Origin: Spirochaetales bacterium
GTDB taxonomy: Bacteria; Spirochaetota; Spirochaetia; SZUA-6
Length of the DNA stretch: 6,769 nt
Direction of reading: 5' to 3'
NCBI GenBank assembly: GCA_003233545.1
Contig: QILZ01000106.1
Location: forward strand, 1-6,769
Part shown: positions 1-6,492 of the stretch, piece after piece
How positions within the stretch are numbered: position 1 is the first letter of the stretch
How the letters are laid out: each line of letters starts with the position of its first letter
Made by a program: the position numbers and the translations under genes
Notes under the pieces: generated by a model
Seen by the model: the letters and a program-made list of their open reading frames with translations, nothing else
What the model was told of the DNA's origin: nothing
Databases searched by the model: none

Positions 1-823
1 AAAACAATGTATCCAGCAGTTCCTGCCTGTTGAGATAATATGTAACAAAATAGACAAAAACAACACCGATAATGTCCACGGTTACCCAGGAGAGAAGAAA
101 GATAAGCATGGCAAACCTGAAGGGTCTGTTTTTTAGTGTCTGTTTATAGGCATTTTTCAGAGATAATGCCGCAGTGCCTTCCCCGCTGAACCTTTCCCGT
201 GTCCCGAAGAAAGTTATAAGAATCGGAACCATGCCGACTATTCCGAAAACAAGAGCCATTTTAGCAAAGCCGGCCGTTAAATTTCCGCCTGCGGATTTTA
301 CAAACATCATAGGAAGTGCCGCACCTGCAATGGAGAGCAATATGGAAAACATCATTCTGTAGCTCACAAGAGATGTCCGGTCGTCATAATCGAGTGTTAA
401 TTCGGGTATAAGAGAAGAGTACGGCACGGCAATAAATGTAAAAGATGTAAAAAAAACAACAGCTAAAAATGCATAGAGAATAAAGAGGACGGTCTTATCC
501 TCTATTCCGTATCTCTGCCACAACAGGATATACGTTACGGCAAGAGGTATTACTCCGAAGAGCAGATACGGTCTTCTTCTTCCCCAGCGTGTTTTGGTTC
601 TATCGGAAATATATCCCATTAGAGGATCGCTTACCGCATCCCATAACTTCCCGACAAAAAATATCCATCCGGCCAGTGCTGCGGGAATCCCCACTCCGTC
701 GGTTAAAAAAAATAAAAAATAGAAACTCAGCGTGGTAAAAAGCAGCGAAAATGTGGAATCCCCGACCCCGAAGAATATTTTTTTTAAAGGAGAAATATGC
801 TCAACGGCAATACTCGTCTTCAT
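1..823 (-). CDS. GPH-family (MelB-like) sugar:cation symporter, C-terminus cut by window edge
   Basis: Inner-membrane major-facilitator transporter expected to import a sugar or glycoside with Na+ or H+. The frame stays open from the ATG at 823-821 to the left edge (274 residues; the family is usually about 450-480). An in-frame TAA lies upstream with no ATG, GTG or TTG between, and GGAGAG sits 10 nt before the ATG, so this start is firm. Helix 1 is about residues 15-41. Residues 58-86 carry the GPH signature: KLWDAVSDPLMGY, then SDRTKTRWGRRRPY in the cytosolic loop. D62 and D66 match the paired cation-site aspartates of MelB helix II (D55/D59). In the helix IV motif FIAVPYSSLIPEL, the residue aligned with MelB D124 is alanine (A132), as far as I can align by eye. 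Further hydrophobic helices lie near 87-102, 112-134, 151-175 and 187-208. The substrate cannot be assigned. It lies 131 bp behind the ferredoxin gene on the same strand and may have its own promoter. Confidence 0.9.
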   Translation of the reverse strand, partial: MKTSIAVEHISPLKKIFFGVGDSTFSLLFTTLSFYFLFFLTDGVGIPAALAGWIFFVGKLWDAVSDPLMGYISDRTKTRWGRRRPYLLFGVIPLAVTYILLWQRYGIEDKTVLFILYAFLAVVFFTSFTFIAVPYSSLIPELTLDYDDRTSLVSYRMMFSILLSIAGAALPMMFVKSAGGNLTAGFAKMALVFGIVGMVPILITFFGTRERFSGEGTAALSLKNAYKQTLKNRPFRFAMLIFLLSWVTVDIIGVVFVYFVTYYLNRQELLDTLF

Positions 824-883
824 AGCAGGGTCTCTCTCCGGCCACTTAACAATAAGAACTCCTTACAATCCGTTTTCCGCTTA

Positions 884-897
884 GCCGGTTTACCGGC
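884..897. other. Short GC-rich hairpin between ferredoxin and transporter genes
   Basis: GCCGG-TTTA-CCGGC is a perfect 5-bp stem with a 4-nt loop in the 131-bp gap between the two minus-strand genes. In the direction of transcription (minus) no T-run follows it, so it is a poor intrinsic terminator. In the plus direction AGGCTTTT follows, but no plus-strand gene ends here. It may be an RNA-stability or attenuation stem, or chance. Confidence 0.3.
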
Positions 898-954
898 AGG
901 CTTTTAATTAAATTAACATGCATTTTTCAGCATTGCAATCACACGATATAATAT

Positions 955-1248
955 TCAGCTTTTGTAATTGATTATCCTTATGCGGATACTCCGCCGTGCA
1001 TAGGTCTGACATGCGAGCCTGCAGTTGTCTTTAGCTTTCAATGCCGCAAGCCGAAACTTTTCCCGCTCTTTAAGAGGACTCAAATATTCATGTCCGTTAA
1101 GAATCTCGATAACACATCTGCCGCAGACCGCCTTTCCGCCGCAGATCGTTTCGATGGGAACTTTGTTAATAAGCAGATTATTTAACAGGGATCTCATGGG
1201 ATTTATACTGATTCTTTCACCGGTATTTACAATCTCCAGCTCAGGCAC
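955..1248 (-). CDS. Stand-alone 2Fe-2S ferredoxin (C-X5-C-X2-C...C type)
   Basis: Small cytosolic electron carrier of 97 residues, essentially one beta-grasp 2Fe-2S domain with no signal peptide. The likely ligands are C36, C42 and C45 (in ICGGKAVCGRC) and C80 (in CRLACQTY). The C-X5-C-X2-C spacing is that of adrenodoxin, NqrF and the N-terminal ferredoxin domain of corrinoid-activation (RACo/DUF4445) proteins, rather than the C-X4-C-X2-C of plant-type ferredoxins. C76 is an extra cysteine four residues before the last ligand. The start is GTG: AAGGAGG lies 8 nt upstream, the strongest ribosome site in the window, and the protein then begins with the first beta strand (ELEIVNTGERISI). It is not fused to a reductase or ASKHA domain, and no redox partner is adjacent, so its electron donor and acceptor are unknown. 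Confidence 0.88.
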   Translation of the reverse strand: MPELEIVNTGERISINPMRSLLNNLLINKVPIETICGGKAVCGRCVIEILNGHEYLSPLKEREKFRLAALKAKDNCRLACQTYARRSIRIRIINYKS

Positions 1249-1256
1249 TTATATTC

Positions 1257-1263
1257 CCTCCTT
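1257..1263 (-). promoter_or_regulatory. Strong Shine-Dalgarno AAGGAGG of the ferredoxin gene
   Basis: Read on the minus strand, AAGGAGG is followed by 8 nt and then GTG. The near-perfect match and ideal spacing decide the non-ATG start of the ferredoxin at 1248. Confidence 0.85.
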
Positions 1264-1296
1264 TTCGATACGAATATCGGATGCCGTATCAATAAT

Positions 1297-1326
1297 AGTA
1301 TAAATAAATAAGTATTTATATTGCAA
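1297..1326 (-). promoter_or_regulatory. Predicted sigma70-type promoter for the ferredoxin gene
   Basis: On the minus strand, TTGCAA (1326-1321, 4/6 of the -35 consensus) is followed by an 18-bp spacer and TATACT (1302-1297, 5/6 of the -10 consensus). Transcription would start near 1290, giving a leader of about 40 nt that includes the strong ribosome site. The inverted repeat at 1304-1319 fills almost the whole spacer. Confidence 0.5.
1304..1319. repeat. AT-rich inverted repeat in the divergent control region
   Basis: ATAAATA-AG-TATTTAT, two perfect 7-bp arms around a 2-bp centre. It lies between the ferredoxin and aspS genes, inside the spacer of the predicted ferredoxin promoter and just upstream of the shared TTGCAA. 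The position suits an operator for a dimeric regulator, but A/T-only symmetry in an AT-rich gap could be chance. Confidence 0.45.
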
Positions 1327-1348
1327 CAACTAATTTATAAATGATAAA
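1321..1348 (+). promoter_or_regulatory. Predicted sigma70-type promoter for aspS
   Basis: TTGCAA (1321-1326), a 16-bp spacer and GATAAA (1343-1348, 4/6). TATAAA at 1336-1341 is a better -10 match (5/6) but has no good -35 box. Either way transcription would begin only 0-10 nt before the ATG at 1357, so the aspS mRNA would have almost no leader unless translation starts at 1366. Confidence 0.35.
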
Positions 1349-1356
1349 TTACTCTC

Positions 1357-3123
1357 ATGGAAAATATGAAACGAACGGTAACATGCGGAAATTTAAGATC
1401 AGCGGATAACGGGAAGATCGTGGTATTAAACGGATGGATACACAGACACAGGGACCACGGAGGTATCAAATTTATCGATTTAAGAGACCGCTACGGCATA
1501 ACACAGATTGTCGTGGATACGGACTCTCACGGTAAGCTAAAAGCGGCCGCACAGGATCTTAAGTTCGAATACTGCATAGCAGTAAAAGGAAAGGTAAAAC
1601 TTAGACCGGAATCCATGAAAAATATAAAAATGCCTACCGGGGAAATAGAAGTGCAGGCGGAAGATATAGATATACTCTCTAAGTGCGATGTCCTGCCGTT
1701 TATGATAGATGAGAAAAGTGATGCAAGGGAAGAGCTTCGATTTAAATACAGGTATCTCGATCTGCGGTCATTTTCCATGCAGAGAAAGATAAAACTCCGT
1801 CATGAGGTTGCTTTTGCAGTCCGTGAATATTTAAAGGATCATGATTTTTACGAAATAGAAACTCCGACCCTGATAAAATCCACACCGGAAGGAGCGCGTG
1901 ATTTTCTAGTTCCCGCACGTCTTTTTCCCGGTAAATTTTACGCATTACCCCAGTCTCCGCAGCTTTTTAAACAGATACTGATGATTTCCGGCTTCGATAA
2001 ATACTTCCAGATAGCACACTGTTTCCGTGACGAAGATGCCCGCGGAGACCGCCAGCCGGAACATACACAGATCGACATAGAGATGAGTTTCGTATCCCGG
2101 GATGATATATTCGAAGTCGTAGAAGGACTGTTTTACTATATTTTTAAAAAAACAGTCTCTTTTGAATTAAAAATTCCTTTTAAGAGGATAGCCTACAATG
2201 ATGCCATGAACAGGTACGGCAGCGATAAACCCGATTTACGCTATAAACTGTACCTTAAAGATTTTAATGAATTCGCAGATACAGGAGATTTTAAGGTATT
2301 TAAGTCTGTTCTGGAAAACAAGGGAACCGTAAAGGCTCTTGTAGCGCCGGGCTGCGGCTCTTTTTCCAGAAAGCAGATATCAGAATTGGAAGAAACCGCC
2401 AAAATATACGGAGCTCTAGGCCTTGCATGGATGAAAGTTACGCAAGAGGGTATGGAAGGAGGAATCTCCAAATTCTATTCATCTGAGGCCGGTAAGATCA
2501 AGATAAAATTAGATGCAAAACCCGGCGATCTTATCCTCCTGGTCGGTTCCGATTGGAAGAAAGCATGTACCTCTCTCGGGGCGGTAAGAATAAAACTTGC
2601 ACAAATATTAAATCTTGTATCCCCTGATGTTTTTGAATTCTGCTGGGTAACCGATTTTCCCCTGTTCGAATGGAACGAAGATGAAAAACGGTGGGAAGCT
2701 GCTCACCACATGTTTACCATGCCCCAGGAACAGTATATACAAGATCTGGAGAAAGATCCCGGTTCGGTTAAAGGGGATCTGTACGATCTTGTATGCAACG
2801 GTGTGGAACTTGCATCCGGTTCCATAAGAATACACGATCCCGGTCTGCAGAGAAGGATTTTTAAAATCGTCGGATTTTCGGAAAAAGAGGCACAGAAAAG
2901 ATTCGGGTTTCTCTTGGAAGCACTCAAATACGGACCTCCCCCCCATGGAGGCATAGCACCGGGGCTCGACCGTCTTATCATGCTCATGGCCGGGGAAAGC
3001 ACAATAAGAGAAGTAATTGCTTTTCCCAAGAATACTCAAGGTGTTTCACTGATGGACGAGAGTCCTTCGGAAGTAGATGACGAACAGCTAAAGGAACTGC
3101 ATCTTAAGGTAGTCCGGGAATAA
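1357..3123 (+). CDS. aspS: Aspartate--tRNA ligase, bacterial type
   Basis: Class IIb aminoacyl-tRNA synthetase that joins aspartate to tRNA(Asp) using ATP in the cytosol. At 588 residues it is full length (E. coli 590). An N-terminal OB-fold anticodon domain (about 1-110, with GWIHRHRDHGG and IDLRDRYG) is followed by the catalytic core. Aspartate-site residues lie in SPQLFKQ, class II motif 2 is FRDED...DRQPEHTQIDIE with R224, and motif 3 is GIAPGLDRL with R539. The bacterial GAD insertion domain lies at about 300-405. H34 in RDHGG (31 when counted from the second Met) is the residue linked to relaxed, non-discriminating charging of tRNA(Asn) in Pseudomonas AspRS; discriminating enzymes have Leu there. 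The ATG at 1357 has no ribosome site. The in-frame ATG at 1366 gives the family-typical N-terminus MKRT and has a weak GGA 4 nt upstream, so 1366 may be the true start. The gene appears monocistronic, divergent from the ferredoxin and convergent with the response regulator. Confidence 0.98.
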   Translation: MENMKRTVTCGNLRSADNGKIVVLNGWIHRHRDHGGIKFIDLRDRYGITQIVVDTDSHGKLKAAAQDLKFEYCIAVKGKVKLRPESMKNIKMPTGEIEVQAEDIDILSKCDVLPFMIDEKSDAREELRFKYRYLDLRSFSMQRKIKLRHEVAFAVREYLKDHDFYEIETPTLIKSTPEGARDFLVPARLFPGKFYALPQSPQLFKQILMISGFDKYFQIAHCFRDEDARGDRQPEHTQIDIEMSFVSRDDIFEVVEGLFYYIFKKTVSFELKIPFKRIAYNDAMNRYGSDKPDLRYKLYLKDFNEFADTGDFKVFKSVLENKGTVKALVAPGCGSFSRKQISELEETAKIYGALGLAWMKVTQEGMEGGISKFYSSEAGKIKIKLDAKPGDLILLVGSDWKKACTSLGAVRIKLAQILNLVSPDVFEFCWVTDFPLFEWNEDEKRWEAAHHMFTMPQEQYIQDLEKDPGSVKGDLYDLVCNGVELASGSIRIHDPGLQRRIFKIVGFSEKEAQKRFGFLLEALKYGPPPHGGIAPGLDRLIMLMAGESTIREVIAFPKNTQGVSLMDESPSEVDDEQLKELHLKVVRE

Positions 3124-3126
3124 CAG

Positions 3127-3172
3127 GGGTTATTTTTCGGAAGCCTCGGGATCATTTATAAAAATATAACCC
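3127..3172. repeat. Interrupted inverted repeat at the convergent aspS/regulator junction
   Basis: GGGTTAT (3127-3133) is mirrored by ATAACCC (3166-3172). With one bulged base (T3165), TTTT (3134-3137) also pairs with AAAA (3161-3164), giving about 11 bp around a 23-nt loop. It covers the last codons and stop of the response regulator and starts 4 nt after the aspS stop. No clean T-run follows on either strand, so it is at best a weak bidirectional terminator or 3'-end stem. Confidence 0.3.
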
Positions 3173-3873
3173 GCTCCCCGGCGGCTTTGCAGATAGTAAG
3201 GTTTTTTGGGGTTTTCTTCGAAGTATTTTCTTAATCTGACGACAAAATTATCGACTGTTCTGGTTTCTACCCCGGGCTGCAGCCCCCAGACATCTTTTAA
3301 TATTTCTCTCCTCGATAAAACTCTTCCGCGGTTATCCAGAAAGTACCGCAGTAAAAGAGCTTCCTGCACGGTAAGTTTCAGTTCGCCCTCCGGTGTTTTG
3401 CAACTGAGGGTATCGAAGTTAACTTTAATATTTCCGAAATGATACTCGGGTGAAAGGGTTCTGCTTTTATACCACCTCTTTCTTCTGAACATACCTTTTA
3501 CCCTTAAGAGCAGTTCGTCGAGGTGAAATGGTTTTACAAGATAGTCATCCGCACCGATCTTAAGCCCCTTTACCCTGTCGTCTATTCCGCTCTTTGCCGT
3601 AAGCATGAGTATCGGTACCTGTTCGGAGATTTTCCTGATCCTTCCGGCAACTTCGAAACCATCGAGATACGGAAGCATAATGTCGAGAATAATAAGATCA
3701 TAATTCTCCCTGTTGAATTGTTCCAGTGCACTCCTGCCGTCACTTGCGACCTGAACGGAGTAGCCTTCCTCCACAAGATTGTAGGCAAGTCCTATGGCAA
3801 GTGAATCTTCGTCCTCCACAAGGAGTATTTTGTTTTCCCGTTCTTCGATGTTCTTAATATTTCCGGTTGTCAT
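3130..3873 (-). CDS. OmpR/PhoB-class response regulator
   Basis: DNA-binding output protein of a two-component system, 247 residues and full length for the class. The receiver domain (about 14-130) is complete: acidic pocket E20/D21, phospho-acceptor D64 in LIILDIMLP, switch T92 in MLTAK, and conserved K114 in YLVKPF. A linker rich in Arg/Lys (about 131-145) leads to a winged-helix domain (about 146-240), with TVDNFVVRLRKYF as the recognition-helix region and RRGAGYIF as the C-terminal wing. It therefore should dimerise on phosphorylation and bind direct repeats. The ATG at 3873 has AGGA 6 nt upstream, with a second GG closer in. The gene is second in the operon, 29 bp behind the histidine kinase, which is its evident partner. 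Its stop lies 6 bp from the aspS stop on the opposite strand. The target genes cannot be read from the window; the divergent radical SAM gene is one candidate by position only. Confidence 0.96.
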   Translation of the reverse strand: MTTGNIKNIEERENKILLVEDEDSLAIGLAYNLVEEGYSVQVASDGRSALEQFNRENYDLIILDIMLPYLDGFEVAGRIRKISEQVPILMLTAKSGIDDRVKGLKIGADDYLVKPFHLDELLLRVKGMFRRKRWYKSRTLSPEYHFGNIKVNFDTLSCKTPEGELKLTVQEALLLRYFLDNRGRVLSRREILKDVWGLQPGVETRTVDNFVVRLRKYFEENPKKPYYLQSRRGAGYIFINDPEASEK

Positions 3874-3902
3874 TACCTTTCCTGTTATATTACTCCGGAT
3901 TT

Positions 3903-4907
3903 TTATATTTTATATACAGTTTTTTCTTTATTCAGTAAAGGGCCAAGGAGCTTTCTATTAATCCCTATATAAAGAGGAAAGTTTATTCTGAAAGTAGAAC
4001 CCTTACCCCTGCCTTCGCTGATAATGGTAATCCTGCTCCTGTGATGCCTGACTATCTCTCTGACAATGTACAATCCGAGGCCGCTTCCCGTTACATCAGG
4101 AATATACGGATTCCGCAGTCTGTAAAATTTCTTAAAGATATTTTTCTGTTCGGATACCGGTATTCCTATTCCTCTATCGGTAAATTCCACTATAAAACCG
4201 GTTTTTTTGCAGTACATATGCACATTTACCTCGGAATCGGAACTGCTGTATTTAAAAGCATTATCGAGAAGATTACGTACCACTATGGCAAATAATTCTT
4301 TGTCTATGACGATCGACCCCGAAGAATCCGACGTAATTTTAAGATTCCCATAGTATATTTTTTTTCCCCTGGCAAAATTTTTTATCATATTCCGTATTGC
4401 ATCCGCTCCGTCTTCCACCGTAAAATGAAAAACCGGCCGTCTCTGCTCGATTCTGGACAGTTCCAGAATTTCATCGAAAAGGTTTTTTAACCTTTTCGTA
4501 TCTTTAAGCATCAGATCTATAAATTCCTGCCTCTTATCCGGCGGAATATCCCTTGCCTTTAACGTTTCAAGGTACAACTGTATGGACGCAAGCGGAGATT
4601 TAAGTTCGTGCGTTACACTGGCAATAAAATTATCATATAATTTTGTCGTATCCACCTGTTTTACCAGGAAAATAAAGATTACATACATCCCCCCTAATAT
4701 TAACAGCAGAAGAACGAATCCGCCGATTAAAACAAGAAGATTAATTTTATCGGTAAATATTTCAACGGAAATCCCGGAACCGACTTTTTTTAATACTATC
4801 CAGTTGAAAACGTACAGGTAAATCCACATGCCGACAAGCGACAGCCAGGCAAGCTGAGCTACAATGAAAACTATAACCGGGTGCATAAAAAATTTCTTCT
4901 GCTTCAT
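3903..4907 (-). CDS. PhoR-like sensor histidine kinase with very short extracytoplasmic loop
   Basis: Inner-membrane sensor kinase (334 residues), first gene of the two-component operon. Hydrophobic segments at about 11-39 and 57-82 are joined by only some 16 residues (40-56), leaving no room for a folded periplasmic sensor domain. No HAMP domain is visible: just 17 residues separate the second helix from the phospho-acceptor H100 in SVTHELKSPL. The DHp helices run to about 155. The HATPase domain follows, with N-box N212/N216 in VRNLLDNAFKYS, G1 box D244 in DRGIGIP, F box FKKFYR (258-263) and G2 box GSGLGLYIV (274-282), so ATP binding and kinase activity look intact. The first ATG is used; its ribosome site (AAAAGAAA) is weak. 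An internal ATG at residue 8 would still keep both membrane helices. The signal is unknown and may be sensed within the membrane or through a partner protein. Confidence 0.95.
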   Translation of the reverse strand: MKQKKFFMHPVIVFIVAQLAWLSLVGMWIYLYVFNWIVLKKVGSGISVEIFTDKINLLVLIGGFVLLLLILGGMYVIFIFLVKQVDTTKLYDNFIASVTHELKSPLASIQLYLETLKARDIPPDKRQEFIDLMLKDTKRLKNLFDEILELSRIEQRRPVFHFTVEDGADAIRNMIKNFARGKKIYYGNLKITSDSSGSIVIDKELFAIVVRNLLDNAFKYSSSDSEVNVHMYCKKTGFIVEFTDRGIGIPVSEQKNIFKKFYRLRNPYIPDVTGSGLGLYIVREIVRHHRSRITIISEGRGKGSTFRINFPLYIGINRKLLGPLLNKEKTVYKI

Positions 4908-4948
4908 TTTACATTTCTTTTACAATAATACAGTCATCTGCACTAATA

Positions 4949-4957
4949 ATTATAGCA
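4949..4957 (-). promoter_or_regulatory. Extended -10 promoter for the kinase/regulator operon
   Basis: On the minus strand the sequence reads TGC-TATAAT: a perfect -10 hexamer with the TGn extension. Upstream at 17 bp there is only a poor -35 (TTATAA), as is usual for extended -10 promoters. Transcription would start near 4942, leaving a leader of about 35 nt before the kinase ATG at 4907. Confidence 0.6.
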
Positions 4958-5009
4958 GAACAGCGTTATTATTATAAGCGGATTTACAAAAGTATTTGTG
5001 AGGAAAAAA

Positions 5010-6488
5010 ATGAATATATTGATGGTCTATCCCGAATCTCCCGTTACATTCTGGAGTTTTAAACATGCCTTGAAGTTCGTTTTAAAAAAATCGTCGGAAC
5101 CCCCCTTAGGGCTGCTTACCATAGCAGCCATGCTCCCGCATGAATGGAATAAAAAGCTCATAGACTTGAATGTAACAAAACTCAAAGACAAAGATATTAT
5201 CTGGGCGGACTATGTTTTTTTAAGCGGCATGGATGTACACAGAGAATCGTTTAATAGAATTGTCGAACAGAGCAGAAAATTCGGCAAAAAAGTTGTTGCA
5301 GGCGGTCCCATGTGTACAATGGATTATAAAAGTATTAAAGGAGTCGATCATTTTATTCTGAATGAAGCAGAGATTACATTACCTGAGTTTGTCAAAGACT
5401 TAAAAAACGAAAAACCCCGGCACATCTACACATCCGCATCTTTTCCTGATATTTCTAAAACCCCGGTTCCGGAATGGCAGCTTCTCGATATTAAAAAATA
5501 CGCATCCATGAGTATACAGTATTCGAGGGGATGCCCTTTTAACTGTGAATTCTGCAGCATAGCACTATTAAACGGCCATAAGGTAAGGACGAAAAACAGT
5601 GTGCAGTTTATTGCCGAACTCCAGTCACTCTATGACTTCGGATGGAGAGGAGGTGTATTTATAGTCGATGATAACTTTATAGGCAACCGAAGCAAGTTAA
5701 AGGAAGAAATGCTCCCGGCGCTAATCGACTGGTCCGAAAAACATAAATATCCCTTTTCATTTATAACCGAGGTTTCGATTAATTTAGCGGATGATGATGA
5801 ACTTGTAGATTTAATGGTCCGGGCCGGTTTCGACTCAGCCTTTATCGGAATCGAGACACCGAACGATGAAAGCCTTGCCGAATGCGGAAAATCCCAGAAT
5901 CAGCACAGGAATACCCTGGAATCGGTAAAAAAACTACAGGAAAAAGGTATTGCGGTTTCCGGCGGTTTTATCGTGGGGTTCGATCATGACACATCTTCGA
6001 TCTTCGAAAAACAGATCAGGTTTATCCAGAACAGCGGTATTGTAACTGCAATGGTCGGTTTGTTAAACGCACCGGTAGGCACCCGCCTGTTTAACAGGCT
6101 GAAATCGGAAAACAGAATAACGGAAAGCAGGATTACAGGAAACAATATGGACACCTTTATTAATTTTATCCCCAAAATGAATTATCAGAAACTTGTCGAG
6201 GGATATAAGAAAATAGTTACGACAATATATTCACCTAAAGAGTATTTCGAAAGGGTCAGAACATTTTTAAACACCTACTCACCCAAGGGAAATTCGACAG
6301 GATTATCGCTTATCCATATTTTTGCATTCTTTAAAGCAGTCTGGAAGTTGGGTTTTTTAGAACGGGGAAGAAGATTTTTCTGGAAACTCATATTTATTAC
6401 TATCTTTAAATATCCGAAAAAACTGTCCAAGGCCGTTACCATGGCAATCTACGGGTATCATTTCCGCCGGATTGCCGATAAAATATAA
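5010..6488 (+). CDS. B12-binding-domain radical SAM protein, DUF4070 type, substrate unknown
   Basis: Cytosolic radical SAM enzyme of 492 residues. The N-terminal part (about 1-150) has the Rossmann-like B12-binding fold of the family (MNILMVYPESP at the start, VVAGGP near 95), but the DxHxxG motif that supplies the lower cobalt ligand is not present. The radical SAM core (about 165-350) contains YSRGCPFNCEFCS, whose C175, C179 and C182 are the CxxxCxxC ligands of the 4Fe-4S cluster that cleaves S-adenosylmethionine, followed by GWRGGVFIVDDNFIGN and GGFIVGF. The C-terminal region (about 350-485) fits DUF4070 and ends in a basic tail with hydrophobic patches that could touch the membrane. The best-known relative I recall is the hopanoid C-2 methylase HpnP, so methylation of a lipid or isoprenoid is possible but unproven. 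ATG 5010 is preferred over an in-frame GTG at 4998 because GAGGA lies 5 nt before it. The next gene begins 4 nt after its stop. Confidence 0.9.
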   Translation: MNILMVYPESPVTFWSFKHALKFVLKKSSEPPLGLLTIAAMLPHEWNKKLIDLNVTKLKDKDIIWADYVFLSGMDVHRESFNRIVEQSRKFGKKVVAGGPMCTMDYKSIKGVDHFILNEAEITLPEFVKDLKNEKPRHIYTSASFPDISKTPVPEWQLLDIKKYASMSIQYSRGCPFNCEFCSIALLNGHKVRTKNSVQFIAELQSLYDFGWRGGVFIVDDNFIGNRSKLKEEMLPALIDWSEKHKYPFSFITEVSINLADDDELVDLMVRAGFDSAFIGIETPNDESLAECGKSQNQHRNTLESVKKLQEKGIAVSGGFIVGFDHDTSSIFEKQIRFIQNSGIVTAMVGLLNAPVGTRLFNRLKSENRITESRITGNNMDTFINFIPKMNYQKLVEGYKKIVTTIYSPKEYFERVRTFLNTYSPKGNSTGLSLIHIFAFFKAVWKLGFLERGRRFFWKLIFITIFKYPKKLSKAVTMAIYGYHFRRIADKI

Positions 6489-6492
6489 CAAA

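Noticed and set aside
174..362. 62-codon plus-strand frame at the left end
   Set aside because: The minus strand here encodes the GPH transporter with a continuous membrane-protein pattern and family motifs.
884..897. GCCGG/CCGGC hairpin considered as terminator of the ferredoxin transcript
   Set aside because: No T-run follows on the minus strand, the stem is only 5 bp, and read-through into the transporter gene remains possible; kept only as a weak structural feature.
1025..1303. 92-codon plus-strand frame over the ferredoxin
   Set aside because: It is opposite a gene with clear cysteine motifs and the best ribosome site in the window; it has no family resemblance of its own.
2608..3039. 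143-codon open frame antisense to aspS
   Set aside because: It lies wholly within the coding sequence of a clear AspRS, has no recognisable domain or ribosome site, and a second antisense frame overlaps it; a shadow of the real gene.
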